This document shows, piece after piece, positions 35,097 through 45,889 of a stretch of 64,000 bases of DNA; positions within the stretch are counted from its first letter, which is position 1; each line of letters starts with the position of its first letter. Under the pieces are notes generated by a model that ran no database searches, was not told where the DNA came from, and worked only from the letters and a program-made list of their open reading frames with translations. The translations under genes were made by a program, and so were the position numbers. The stretch covers positions 19,473,027-19,537,026 of the forward strand of contig NC_049986.1 of the NCBI RefSeq assembly GCF_000003815.2. Direction: 5' to 3'. This DNA comes from Branchiostoma floridae (lineage: Eukaryota > Chordata > Leptocardii > Amphioxiformes > Branchiostomatidae).

Positions 35097-36640
35097 TCAC
35101 TAATCCTAGGTTCGTCTAACCTTTACCGAGAAGTCGTGATCAGAAACGCTTGAGGTATTTTTTCGTCCCGTACCGGCCGAGTCCCGTGTGGAATACTGAT
35201 CACTTCCTTGCCCTGCTGTGTTATTACGCTATGAATGAAGTGAGGAACTATTATTGAGCGGTGGCAAGCGGGGGGATCCCCCCAGCTACTCCCATAGCCA
35301 CACCGCTCTAAGGGTCAACATGGGGAAAGTCCACGCTACGTAAATAAAGACACAATGGTAACAAAAGCCGATAAAACAAACTGAGATCCTTTACTCTAGA
35401 CTGTTCGAGTCAACCTATAATGAAGAATAACACGTAAAAGTTGACAATTTTCGCCACAAGATTGTCGTAAAAAAGAACAACTACGGATTAGCTGCCAAAA
35501 ATTACACATTTAAACCGGAAAACATAAATTTTGTGACCATACTAATCTGGAATAATTAACAGATATGTTGATACTGTAATCAAGATAGCATAGCGCGAGT
35601 TTGTAGAAGAATTAATGCCATGATAACAACGTTACAACAAGAAGAAAGCTGAACTTTATAGACTGACATAACCTATGTTTCCCCACTCCTTAAACAGAGT
35701 AACACAGACTTCATACTTCTCACGAGTTTAGGGCATAGGGCTTTTAAGGAATGTCGTCGCTCCGCTTTTGTTAATGAGTAACTTAACTCCAGTTCCATTC
35801 TGTAAGAACCCGGTTCGGGTTACGTCTTTTGTTTGTTTGGCCCCTTTCCCGCCATCGAGGGTTCAAAAGAGGAGTTGTGTGCCCCTTAAGCTTGATTTTA
35901 TACTCAAAATAATACATTGATTACAATATGTAACAGTGTGATTTAAAGCACAACAAAGTAAACGGAACGTAACAAAACTTCAATTTGGTTCTTCAATAGT
36001 GTTTTATCATGTATAAAACAATCGTGTATAAAATACGTTCAACGGTTAGCTTCGTTGGAGTCATACCTAACATTTTTGTCCCTTAGCGGCCACACCTTCT
36101 AGTAGAGGAAGGGGATGCAAAAAGAGCATAATAAAGTTATTGTTGAGCTGTGAAAATGGACCCTAATTACTAAAACGTTAGCTTTGTTTTGGCATACCAT
36201 GCTAAACTTCCTAAGTGTATTGTGTTGAAAGTATTTCAAGTATCATTGGTAGTGTGAAGTATTACTACAAACAAAGATGAGCTTTGTGTCAGCTAGCTAT
36301 GTACATACAAAACAAATGTCACAGAGCTCAAATATACAAAACAACCTATGCATTTACACAAATTACTTCGGAAACCACACAAAATAAGGGCATTTTCACA
36401 CGTTCTGCGCATAGTCAAGTACGTATGAGTACGCAAAGTTTGTGTGGGAAAGAAATTGTTTATAACTTTGACTTATCGTTGCCTGGTTTTTGAACCAAAA
36501 TATTTTCTGACTGCGAACCTTACCCAAGACAAAAAAATGTAAATACTCAACTTATACGCACTTGAGTATACGCACAGGCGTGAACGGGGTTTTAAGGCCT
36601 AGTGACGTCAAAAACAGCACTCGATCATTAAGTCAAATGT
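35097..36640. other. Upstream region of the Sushi-EGF gene, no gene seen
   Basis: Probable promoter side of the minus-strand gene starting at 35006. It contains a short palindrome ggggggatcccccc at 35271-35284. No further ORF with splice context was recognised. Confidence 0.4.
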
Positions 36641-36644
36641 GGCT

Positions 36645-36775
36645 GTTTTTTTTTGGGGGGGGGGGCGTATGGGGCGAAACTATCTTCCACGGCAAACTCC
36701 CGTCCTCTGCAAACTCCCTTTCCCGGTATAAGAGAACCTAGCCAACGTTGAAAAACGCCCCCCCCCCCCCCCAAT
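36645..36775. repeat. Inverted homopolymer pair T9-G13 / C15
   Basis: ttttttttt followed by a G run near 36645-36667 is answered by aaaaacg and a C run near 36753-36772. The pair looks like the ends of a small element with homopolymer-expanded termini. Confidence 0.5.
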
Positions 36776-37010
36776 AAGCAGTTCGAAGACTGCAACTGAG
36801 GCTAGATTAATACCATTTTTTGTTGCGTGTTTTCCCTACTTTTGTTTGACAATTTATGTTCTAATCAAGATAACATAGCAAGAAGATACAAATGATAAAA
36901 ACACGTATTCACACATATCACTTTGGGAACTGTAAATAAGTACAGTCCTACAAGACCCATTTCAGTGGTTGTGGTGCTTATTACAGCGTGTTTACCTTGT
37001 CTCCTACTTC

Positions 37011-37200
37011 TACTCTCCAAGCAGAGGTTAGGCTCCGTTTTTCATCGGGCTTTCTTTTTTTTACTATTTCTTTAATAACGCCAGTCAAAGGTTTTGGCAA
37101 TACAAGATACAATACCAAAAAAATACTTTTAGATAGCCCGATAAAAACGACTAAAAAAACGTTAAAAAACAGCCGGAGCTTAACCTCTGCTGGGAGAGTA
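37011..37200. mobile_element. MITE, tctccaagcagaggtt family
   Basis: Starts tactctccaagcagaggtta and ends taacctctgctgggagagta, with TA at both borders. The inner parts are also imperfect complements (gcccgataaaaac versus gtttttcatcgggc). About 190 bp, no coding capacity. Confidence 0.85.
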
Positions 37201-37399
37201 CCCAACTTCAACACCGACACAAAGGCATGCAGGCAGCGTCACGAGTTAATAATAGCGAAGCGTTGGGTGTTCTGTTTTCTTAAGCACCTTGTCCAAACAC
37301 AAAGCTGTCCGTTAGCATGTTTGCCTTACACTCAGCCACAGGGAAATGCCGGGCGCAATTTATTAAATTTTAAGCAGTGGATTGCCCCGACTTGCTCCT

Positions 37400-37480
37400 T
37401 GGTGGCGCCAAGTATTTTCTCCATACTCTCCAAGCAGAGGTTTGCCTCCGGTTGTTTTTGACTAGCCTGTGTTTACACAA
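37400..37480. mobile_element. Single-end relic of the same MITE family
   Basis: atactctccaagcagaggtttgcctccgg-like sequence at about 37423-37451 without a matching opposite end nearby. Confidence 0.55.
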
Positions 37481-37719
37481 GCTGTCGCTGGCTGGAGTTA
37501 ATTACCCCCTCACCTGGGGCGGCGGCAATTGTAGGTCCGACCGCCAGGGGCGCGATTTTAGTCACGATAGTTTTTGACGTGTTTTATGCGTTTTTGTCGG
37601 GCTTTCTACTTTGTACTGCTTTCTTCGGGTCCTTTTGACCAGTACACATACAAGAAATGGAAGAAATTCCCGACAAAAACACGTTACAGTAGTTGGAGAG
37701 TATACTTGGTCGATAAGGC

Positions 37720-37870
37720 GTCAGAAGGATGACGGCTGAGACACAACGGTTTACCGGTTTCGACCTTTTATTCAAAAGTCTTCATCAGAATGACAAGAGA
37801 GTGGTACCGCACTTGCTTTTATAGCCTCTACTCTAGTTAGGGCAGGGCGCCCTGAGCAGTTAGGGCATGA
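37720..37870 (-). mobile_element. Penelope-like tail with hammerhead-like core (relic)
   Basis: On the minus strand, CTGATGA (37782-37788) is followed by a stem agactttt-gaat-aaaaggtc and GAAAC (37757-37761), the conserved core arrangement of a hammerhead ribozyme. Such cores are known in the terminal repeats of Penelope-like retroelements. Stems I and III cannot be paired convincingly, so activity is doubtful. Flanking sequence (about 37800-37880) has the look of a dispersed repeat. Confidence 0.45.
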
Positions 37871-38200
37871 GATAGCCAATCAGATTACAGGATATCAGTT
37901 GGAGAGTATACTGTTACTAGTATTTTTGACGCTTTGCCTTTTTTTAGAAAACAATACAGTAGAAGCCAGTTAATTACACAACGGATTACCGCATACATCT
38001 GTTAATTGCATGATGTCTCAAAACATAATTGCACCAGCCGGATAATTGCACGAAATACGCTGGCAAATGGGGTGTGCAATTAAACGGCTTCTGTTGTATT
38101 CAAACCCTCTATCCACTACATGCAGTGTTCGCTGACAAAGATTTGACAGATCGCTGAGCGATCTTCATAGATAAGGAGCGGATTTGTTTACTTGTGGTAA

Positions 38201-38316
38201 TTCTCCAAGCAGAGGTTGGGTCACGGTGGTAGTATTGGCCGTGACTTTTTTTTTGCGGCCAGTAACAATCTCGGCCACTAGTATACTTCCGCGACCCAAC
38301 CGCCACTTGCAGAATA
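38201..38316. mobile_element. MITE, tctccaagcagaggtt family
   Basis: Left end ttctccaagcagaggttggg, right end cccaaccgccacttgcagaa, with ta at the borders. Internal blocks gtcacggtggtagtat and atacttccgcgac complete the inverted repeat. About 116 bp. Confidence 0.75.
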
Positions 38317-38739
38317 ATTTGTGGTAAGGGAACTCACCGCGGCGCACAATAAACAACGACATGATACAACATTATTTTTTATAAACTTCTCTTCATAATA
38401 CGAAACACACAACAGAAGTGCTCTGTACACTGTTGTCTTCTGCACAACACAATAAAATACAAGACACGCTACGCCAGCAGAGATACACTGACGAAACTGA
38501 TGAAACCTAAAACAAACGCCATGAAAATACTTCCATACACATTCATATGGAACAGTTTGCAGCGTGACATGAAATATGCTAGTACGTCCAAGTTTCGGCA
38601 GGAGCTTCTAATGTACATAAGTCACTAATTTGATGGTAGTCTGCATGTATACATGTAGTTTGTATGTACATGTTTATGTCCAGAAGGATAAGCTGCTTGT
38701 ATTTACAAATCTTGTTTTCTTTGGTAGCAGCAAAAAAGA

Positions 38740-39539
38740 TTATGAATGCTGTCAGAGTATTTAGCAGAATAACAAATTACACCGATAGAAAACAGAATTA
38801 GAAAAGTAAGCAGAAACTTTGCATCTGCTTGGAGATATTGTCAAAGAGGTGACTCAAATGTGGGTCATGCGTGTCCCTCTAGCTATCGTCAAGCAGATGT
38901 CTGGAGGAAGACCGAAACATTGTCTGGCGATTGAACTATCTTTTCTTGCAACGTCTGCTTTGAGATCAGCCCTGTAACGTAGTTTCCAAGCAGATGTTAG
39001 GACCTGGCTTTTCTGACAACAACATTATCCCCATGCAGATTTCCCAATTTGTCTTGTTTCAGCAAAACAGTAAGTATTTCTTTCGGTTATTGTGTGAATT
39101 TCGCCTTTTCAGATCTGCTTGAGATTAACAGAAAATATTGGCATCCAGAAAAATTTAGGATCTAACCAGATCTTAAAATATGAATGTAGGCTTACTTTTT
39201 CTTAACCAGTATTTGGGCAAGTTTCAATTTTCCTCAGCGTTGGTTGCGTAAAGTTTGACAACCATTCGTAATGTCACCTATATCAACGCAAATTGTCCTT
39301 CGTGCTACGAATCTGAAATCTGTTGAGAGATTATTGTTCTTAAGTTCTCAATGTCTGTGAGTGTCAGACCAGAGTCCGATGTCTTTCAGAGTATTTGACA
39401 GAATAGGAAATGGGTCGCTACACTGATAGAAAACAAAATTACAAAAGAAAGCAGAAACCTTACATAGGCTTCCCTCTGAGAATCATTGTGGGATTATTGT
39501 TTTTATATTTATATAAGTTCTTAATGTCTGTGAGTTAAC
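38740..39539. repeat. Locally duplicated A-T rich sequence
   Basis: A block of about 80 bp (cagagtatttRRcagaata, then accgatagaaaacaRaatta and agcagaaac) occurs at about 38752-38822 and 39387-39462. Another (attattgtt, then aagttctYaatgtctgtgag) occurs at about 39331-39361 and 39495-39534. A MITE-end relic (ccaagcagatgttaggacc) is at about 38988-39005. No gene seen. Confidence 0.6.
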
Positions 39540-40147
39540 CTGAGAACAGGTCCCTCGCACTCGATTTTCGGCAGATGCACGTCTACGTACGCCTTCCTAC
39601 ACGGCATCCCGTCCCCACTCGGTACCAGCATGTCCCTCAGGACCACATGTCCGCCCTTCCGCCGCCATTTGTACGTCGCCAACAGTCGAGGCTCGATCTC
39701 AACCCCTTAAGCTTGGCTTTTCCTTTCTAGGAACGCGTCTTCCTCGTATTGCGGTACCTCGTATTTACGGTACAAAGTCTTCTTGGAGGCCAAGTTGTCG
39801 ATGGTGGCGATCGGCCACGGCGATCGCGAGCGCCTGCCGAGGACACTTGAAGCGCTCGTAGCGCGTGGCGAGCTCTGGTCTTCCAAGCGGGCGTCTGTCC
39901 GACGCCTCCGTCCGTATGGCACCGTCTCTGCGTTCTGTTCCCTCCCGACGATGATAGCTCGTTCCCCCTTTGTGAGGGCTGTTAAGAAACGCTTGTGTCT
40001 CTCCAGCTTCTGGGAGAAATCCTTCCCGCCCCTCACGAGGGTGAAAACGTCGTCTGATCGCCTTGACAACGGGCGGCACTGATCGTCGTCTCCCGCCAGA
40101 CTGAGCTGGGACCAGTCGCAGAAGTAGACGAGGTTTGGTCGGGACAT
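39540..40147 (-). pseudogene. ORF with in-frame stop, unrecognised protein
   Basis: ATG at 40145-40147 opens 146 codons (MSRPNLVYFCDWSQLSLAGD..., Arg/Ser-rich centre, ...YEEDAFLERKSQA) to TAA at 39707-39709. The same frame then stays open for another 55 codons (GVEIEPRLLATYKWRRKGGH, VVLRDMLVPSGDGMPCRKAY, VDVHLPKIE) up to a weak donor gttaac at 39539. Base composition is markedly GC-richer than the flanks and the post-stop part looks as coding-like as the first. This suggests one exon interrupted by a nonsense change, a sequencing error or a polymorphism. No splice pair that removes the stop was found. Function not recognised; no transmembrane or signal segment seen. Confidence 0.45.
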
Positions 40148-40860
40148 GGCTTACTGTCCTTTTCAAAATCTTTGCCTTTTCAACTCTTATAACACAGATT
40201 AATCTGTCGAAATTCACCCGCCACTATTCAAATTCCGTACGGTCCCACTGGTACGGTCCTGCCCTTGTGCGTCTTCTTACACCGTCGGAAATTCATCCGC
40301 AATAAGGTTGCGACATGGCGTACTGTCCTGCTAGAAATCTTGGCTTTTCCACCCACTATCTTCTGACACAGAAATTGACAGACTATTTTGTTGCTAATCC
40401 AGCCGCCAAACACACTGTTCACATTCCGTACGGTCCTGCACAAACTCGCCCGTCACGTTTTCTCACACCACGACACACCTCCTTGGATACACCAACAAGC
40501 TCGCGACATACCGTGCTGTCCTGCCCAAAATTTTCTCTTTATCTCGTCTTCTTACACATAGTAAATTGTTGCGAATCTGCCCGCTACAAACACTGTTTAC
40601 ATCCGTTCGGCCCTGCACAGAATCCGTCCCTTTTCAAGTATTCTTACACCGACGGAAATTCACCCACGATACAGCAATAAGGTCGCGAGGTACAGTCCGT
40701 CTCAAAATCTTCCCTCTTCCCGGCTTACACAGCGTAATTTGTGTAGAGTCCAACCTTCACATACACTGTTTAAATTCCGTAAAGTCCTGCACAGAATCGC
40801 CCCAGTCCACTGCAACCTCCTCGGATACACTCGTCTGTTTTAGATTCACACATAGATGAA
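40140..40860. repeat. Four degenerate tandem units of about 170-190 bp
   Basis: Units share gcgacatggcgtactgtcctg, then aaaatcttbbcttt, cacagaaatt, and cacactgttYacattccgta. They start at about 40142, 40313, 40504 and 40685. The first unit contains the start codon of the minus-strand ORF 39707-40147, so that gene's 5' region is itself repetitive. Confidence 0.7.
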
Positions 40861-41780
40861 AGATGACTTGTATGAAGACTTATTCACAAGAAGAGAAAAG
40901 AACAACAAAAGAAAAGGACTTCCTTGACAGCGGAAAGCGTCGCGTCTGTCCCTTCTCAATCCCAGGCTTCCATGACGCACCCGAGAGGTCAAGACGTTTG
41001 TAGATCGCAGTGTAGCCTCTAAGCAGGCTTCTTAGGTACTCTATTTGTTTCTGATCACCTATTGGTCTCTGATTGTTGCTTTGTCCTGACTGCCTTAAGT
41101 TAGTTTCCTTTTCTTACAACTCCTACTAGCAGAATATGACCAGGAAAGATAAAGATGATTTCAGACTTTTGATGTGTAAATTCTAAGACCCGGTGGAAAT
41201 GTTTTATACGTGTTGGTGAATGCAAGTTGGTGGTTCATATGTGCACCTATATGTTTTTATGGACCCCAAAAGATTAGGGGCTAAAGGGTATCTCAATACA
41301 ATACAACTATTACAGGGTGGCAAGCAGAAAACAGACTATAATATTCAGCAAAAAAAAGGCTAACTGTCATATCCTGGATGGCTGCTGTGTAGGCTACATT
41401 GTGAGACAGTCACGAACCGACTATGTTTGTGGGGCCGTCTCCACGTCTCTCGCATTGTTGTGACGAACATGTAACAAAGGTACACCAGCGCCAAACATTC
41501 CGCCGAACAATGACGATGATTATTCGGACCATTTCGCATAACGCCGGCTTCCTCTGACAGCTCGACGCCCTAGCCTCTACCAGGCTTTACAGGCAGCTAA
41601 TTTAGTAGATATTGGCCATTTGAGAAAACACGCGAAAGGAGTTATATTAGATGGCCGAGGAGTACAGTTTGCTACCACCACAGGTCGGCCAACACTCCTA
41701 GGCCAATTAACCCCAACAAGACTTTTATTCCTATTAAACTTGGCCAAAGTTCCCTTATTCAGCAAGGCGGGAGTCTGGTA
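40861..41780. other. Intergenic, no gene seen
   Basis: Unique A-T rich sequence, with repeat-like text at 41575-41780 (gtcggccaacactcctaggcc) that precedes a MITE. Confidence 0.4.
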
Positions 41781-41935
41781 CTCTCCAAGCAGATCCTACG
41801 GTGCCATAAGATAGTATCAACAGCTTGCAAAGGAATATAGCCGGCCAAAGGGAGTCAAACAGGCACCGGAGCGTAACACTCCTAGGCCAGATTTTGATAC
41901 TATCCTATGCTACCGTAGGATCTGTTTGGACATTA
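41781..41935. mobile_element. MITE with tccaagcagatcctacggt ends
   Basis: Left end ctccaagcagatcctacggt followed by agatagtatcaa; right end ttgatactatc followed by accgtaggatctgtttgga. About 155 bp. A half copy of the same family is at about 61083-61174. Confidence 0.8.
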
Positions 41936-42849
41936 GGAGTCTGGTAGAGACTATTGGCGCTCGATGGACGACCTCGGGTCGTTTAGCGGGATTCCTGAAC
42001 CCGGTTGCGGGAAACCGTTGCCTAGGAGACGGGCGGGAGAACAGGGAGCATTCGAAAAAGGGACAACAGACAGGAGACCGTTGTGCCAGCCGGTGTCAGG
42101 CTTGGCTGCATTGTCAACGGTGATTCTTTGGAATTACGGAGAGGCTTTGCGCTGGATTCTTACTGTCAATCACAGTGTTAGGGAAACAGATGTATAGATG
42201 GCATCTGTCCTTGTCTATTCTTCTCGGTACGGACTTTGTACAAACACGCCATTGTGCTGATAAATCAATAGACAGTCGAACCTTCATAGCTGAGTAAGTA
42301 AGCAAAATGTTAACCAGAATGTTCACTTTCAAGTCTTAGAGCAAAGTCTAGTGCAATTGAAAACAGAGGGTCCTCAAAGAAATATACAATGTATATGTTG
42401 CCCCAATGGTTATATGAGCTCATGTAACCTCGTTGCTCCAAACCATTACAAGGTGTATAAAAATACGTCTACATGGCTCTCGCAGATGTGAAAGCATTCA
42501 TTTGACAAACCCGACTGTCTTTTTTGTATGACGCACTCTCTTTCTCCGCCCGACCCCCCGTTTCAAAAGCGGCATCACGCCTTTATCACGAACATCATCA
42601 GTCGGAAATCCAAACCTTCCTGCCTTCTTTGTTAGACAAGAATAGGTCTTTTACTTCCATTTTGTACTTTATTGAGAGCTTTGAAAGAACCCAAAGCCTT
42701 TTAAGAAGCTGTAGATAGCAAATAATCTTCATGAATGCATACCACCAGGGTTGTCAATGGTTAGTTGTGTACTTTTGTTATCGAGCTTTGCAGTCCTTCT
42801 GAAACTGTTGTATTTCCCACCAGGTCACTAACACCAAGCAATTACTAGT
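41936..42849. other. Intergenic, no gene seen
   Basis: Only short ORFs without splice context. Confidence 0.4.
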
Positions 42850-42972
42850 ATTCTCCAAACAGAGGTTGGGTCGCTTACTGGCTCGCTTCCCTCACATTGT
42901 CATTGAGAGAAGCGAGCCAGTAAAAGTCAAGACCACTAATATCTCCGCAACCCAACCTCTGCTTGGAGAATA
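42850..42972. mobile_element. MITE, tctccaagcagaggtt family (best preserved)
   Basis: Left attctccaaacagaggttgg, right ccaacctctgcttggagaat, flanked by ta. Internal arms gcttactggctcgcttc and gaagcgagccagtaa are also complementary. About 123 bp. Another left-end relic (tctccaagcagatgctgg) follows at 43002-43019. Confidence 0.9.
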
Positions 42973-43019
42973 ACTAACACCTAATATGCTTTGTGGACGT
43001 CATCTCCAAGCAGATGCTG

Positions 43020-44482
43020 GGAAGCCTAAATCTATTTTCAAGTTATATCTTATTCTTATCTTTTTATCTATTCTCATTTTATTGAAATTGCCACAAAGCG
43101 ATACACACGTCAGCACAGATATCACTACTTATTTTGAAAAAAAAACTTGCCAAGAAATTGTTTTGAGGTTCAAATATGTAATTCCCTATTAAAAGATGAC
43201 AACTAAAAGAGTCAGTTAGCTACAAGTACTTATTCAACTTGCATATACTTGATCAAAAATATTCTGCCTGCATTCTCTACCCTGATGTATGTAGTGATAT
43301 GATAGCATAACTTTATGACAATGCCATGCCCGAAGACTATAACAAAGCAAACAGTATATGTCACACCAGATATTGAATCATACATCAGATAACACAATTG
43401 AAGCTAAGTGAATCAGACATAGCTCAGCTATTCTACTCGTATCTATACCATCAACATTGTCGCCGAAGAGGTCGGCATTTATTATTCATAGCATCTATTG
43501 AAGAGTACTGAAAGAGGAATGTGTTGCGACGCTAAACGGCGGATATCGTGATGCGTCGATCTTTTAAAACGTGTCGGCAAATCCTCTCTATCATACATAT
43601 CAAGGATCGCCGTTTCCATGATCATTTAATGCCGTGGCTACGTATCTCAGGGGTAGAATTCCTTTCTTAAATAGACATTGAAGCTCAGAAGTAATTAGTG
43701 TTGGTAGTAAACCTAGTACAATGTTAAACTTTCTTCCAACAAAAAGATATACACGGATCAAATTGTCACCTTCTTCAGATTCAGTTATTGATCCTGAAGA
43801 ATTCGCAATAATTGATCCTGAATAGTCCCAATAATTGATCAAGACGAAGGCTACAGTAGACGTTGAAATTTGATCCGAGTATGCCTTTGTGTTGGAAGAA
43901 AGTTTAGCATTTTATTATCAATACAAAGTCGCTGTCAACTTTGTTTAAGGAAGTATCCTTCATCTTGGCTTGTGCTGTCACATCAATGCTGGTAGCCTGG
44001 ATGACAATCTGTTTCCATGGCCGTCTCTGGGGCCAACATGCCTCCAAGGAAACTCTACAGCAGACCCCTCTGAATTAGACCCTAATTCGATAGATATCAT
44101 TGAGATCTGGCCAGGGTCTGGTATCCAGACTACAATGCCGGTGCCTCCGGCTGAATGCTGGGTAAGTGTACACTGATATAACCCTTCCTGCACGGCGTGC
44201 CGAACCTGCTGGGCTCCAGAACACTTCTTACCTCCACAAACCCTCCGCCTGGAGACAGGGGATACACCAGCAATGAGAACATCATGTCTATGATGGGTAG
44301 ATTATAGCCATGTTGAAATCATTGTATCTAAATTTCTGTATCAAAACATCTTATGAAAGTCCCTGTACATTTGTTGTGTTGACGAATTTGGAACAGAAGA
44401 CATCAGAAACAAGCTTAGCTACAAACAATTGATAGTTACAACGAAAATTCGGCAAGGTCCGACTGCAATATACAAGTGAACA
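43020..44482. other. Repeat-rich intergenic region
   Basis: It contains an inverted repeat: ttaaactttcttccaac at 43724-43740 and gttggaagaaagtttagca at 43891-43909, with longer imperfect arms (gatatacacggatcaaat / atttgatccgagtatgcc). The same gttggaagaaagtttagca string occurs at about 2882, inside GARNL3, so this is a dispersed family. No gene recognised. Confidence 0.5.
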
Positions 44483-45415
44483 TTAGATAAACTTAAATTG
44501 CATTGTAAAAACTGTGGGAATAGGTTTTGTCAATGAAGCATCTACAGCGACCCCTAGCGACTTTACTTTACTAAAAACGTTGAATAGACCATAACAAAGA
44601 TGTGACGTAAGTGAATGACATCTCAGACCTTGAACCTTCTTGTACTTCTCCAGTAACGTTGGCTTCACCAATCTCGGCGACACTTTCATTCCCCTACACG
44701 TCATTTCCGTCTTCTCGTAACACGTCACAACCTGTCTCCCATGCGTCATTTCCGGTCTACGCGGCGTCACATCCGACTTCGACTGCGGAGTGGCTGCATT
44801 TCCGCAAGCCCCCCAAACATGGGGATGGTTCTGGTTTCTTCTCATTGCTAACTTTGGAAATAGTGGCTTTCCTCTGTAGGTGCTTTTGTCTACTAGAGAT
44901 GGACATGATATGCTTCTTTTCTTCACTCCATCCAGCATCCTGTCGTCCGTGTGAATGGCTCTTTCCTTCCATCCATCCTTCGTGTCGGCACCACAGTGAC
45001 AGACAAGTCCCGCCTTCGCTCTTTGACAAGCCAAATTTTTTGCAATTTTCTTATCAGAGAGAAATTTTAGACCGTTCTTCGTTGAAATCTTGTCTTTACC
45101 CAAAACGTTCATCGTGGATCGTCGCCTCTCATAATGCAGACTGTCATGAAGTCCAGCGTTACTACCGAGGAAGTCTTTAAGAATAGGTTTCATAGAAGAC
45201 ACCAAGCTTTTTGTCTCGAAGTCATCTTGAGCTCGTTGTACGTTACTCCTCAACATTGGTTGAGACGCGGAGCTCTCTGCAGATGAGCAAGACAACGCCC
45301 CTACACTCGCCAAGTCACTATTCTCACTGGAAGATCGACTCAGCTTTCTTGGAATACTAGTCATACTCAAACGTGGCACGAATTTTTCGGGCACTGTGAT
45401 CTTTTGACTCTTCAT
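44483..45415 (-). CDS. Orphan 310-residue Ser/Lys-rich protein
   Basis: A single open frame runs from ATG 45413-45415 to the stop at 44483. The N-terminus is Ser-rich (PRKLSRSSSENSDLASVG, SSAESSASQPML). The middle is basic and Cys-containing (QRAKAGLVCHCGADTKDGWK), then KKRSISCPSLVDKST. The overall composition suggests a disordered, phosphorylatable intracellular protein. No known domain, signal peptide or membrane segment is seen. The last 40 residues look less coding-like, and a GT after YKKV-coding sequence (about 44647) could be a donor to an unseen exon, so the C-terminus may be wrong. Confidence 0.5.
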   Translation of the reverse strand: MKSQKITVPEKFVPRLSMTSIPRKLSRSSSENSDLASVGALSCSSAESSASQPMLRSNVQRAQDDFETKSLVSSMKPILKDFLGSNAGLHDSLHYERRRSTMNVLGKDKISTKNGLKFLSDKKIAKNLACQRAKAGLVCHCGADTKDGWKERAIHTDDRMLDGVKKRSISCPSLVDKSTYRGKPLFPKLAMRRNQNHPHVWGACGNAATPQSKSDVTPRRPEMTHGRQVVTCYEKTEMTCRGMKVSPRLVKPTLLEKYKKVQGLRCHSLTSHLCYGLFNVFSKVKSLGVAVDASLTKPIPTVFTMQFKFI

Positions 45416-45679
45416 GGATGTAAGATTACTGTAATAGCTTCTTGTTCAATCAAATGAGAGGTGATCTTACTTGTCTCTTTAATCCTTCGAATTCATACAA
45501 GCCGTAGACGTACTCAGCATTTGGCGGAAATATTTAATCTTTCACCCTAATAGAAACAAATGATATAGTTACTTGCACTGTTCACACAGTCCCGATTCCG
45601 TTCTTGTCATCTGCGTTCCGGTAAGGTATGCAGGTATTCCGATGGGTGCCACACCACAAGCACGTTAAAGAAATCCGCC

Positions 45680-45889
45680 ATGTCTTGTCAAGAGTTGCAA
45701 AGACTAACCCTTACCGTGATCCTTTTGCTTGTTGGAACAGCGTCGTCTTTACGTCAGTTCAATGCTGCAAAATCCAGAATATGGAATCAGAAAATTCCAA
45801 TGCCACCAGTTCCGCATTGCGATCTTCATACAAAATACATCATATTCTGCTGCAGGCAAATGTTTGTAAACCGGATGACCTCAGTTTAA
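45680..45889 (+). CDS. Possible small secreted peptide (69 residues)
   Basis: MSCQELQRLTLTVILLLVGT followed by ASS looks like a signal peptide with a cleavage site near residue 23. The mature part is about 46 residues, basic, with three cysteines (HCDLH, FCCRQ). The start context is gccATGT. The stop is TAA at 45887-45889. It follows a dispersed repeat fragment (gccacaccacaagcacgtta, about 45647-45666; also at 57837). It could be chance: no homologue, introns or polyA signal were recognised. Confidence 0.25.
   Translation: MSCQELQRLTLTVILLLVGTASSLRQFNAAKSRIWNQKIPMPPVPHCDLHTKYIIFCCRQMFVNRMTSV

Noticed and set aside
35271-35284. ggggggatcccccc palindrome as a regulatory site
   Set aside because: A short G/C palindrome without partner sites or known factor; no evidence of function.
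44611-45180. 189-residue + strand ORF
   Set aside because: Antisense to the 310-residue orphan ORF, shorter and less coherent in composition.
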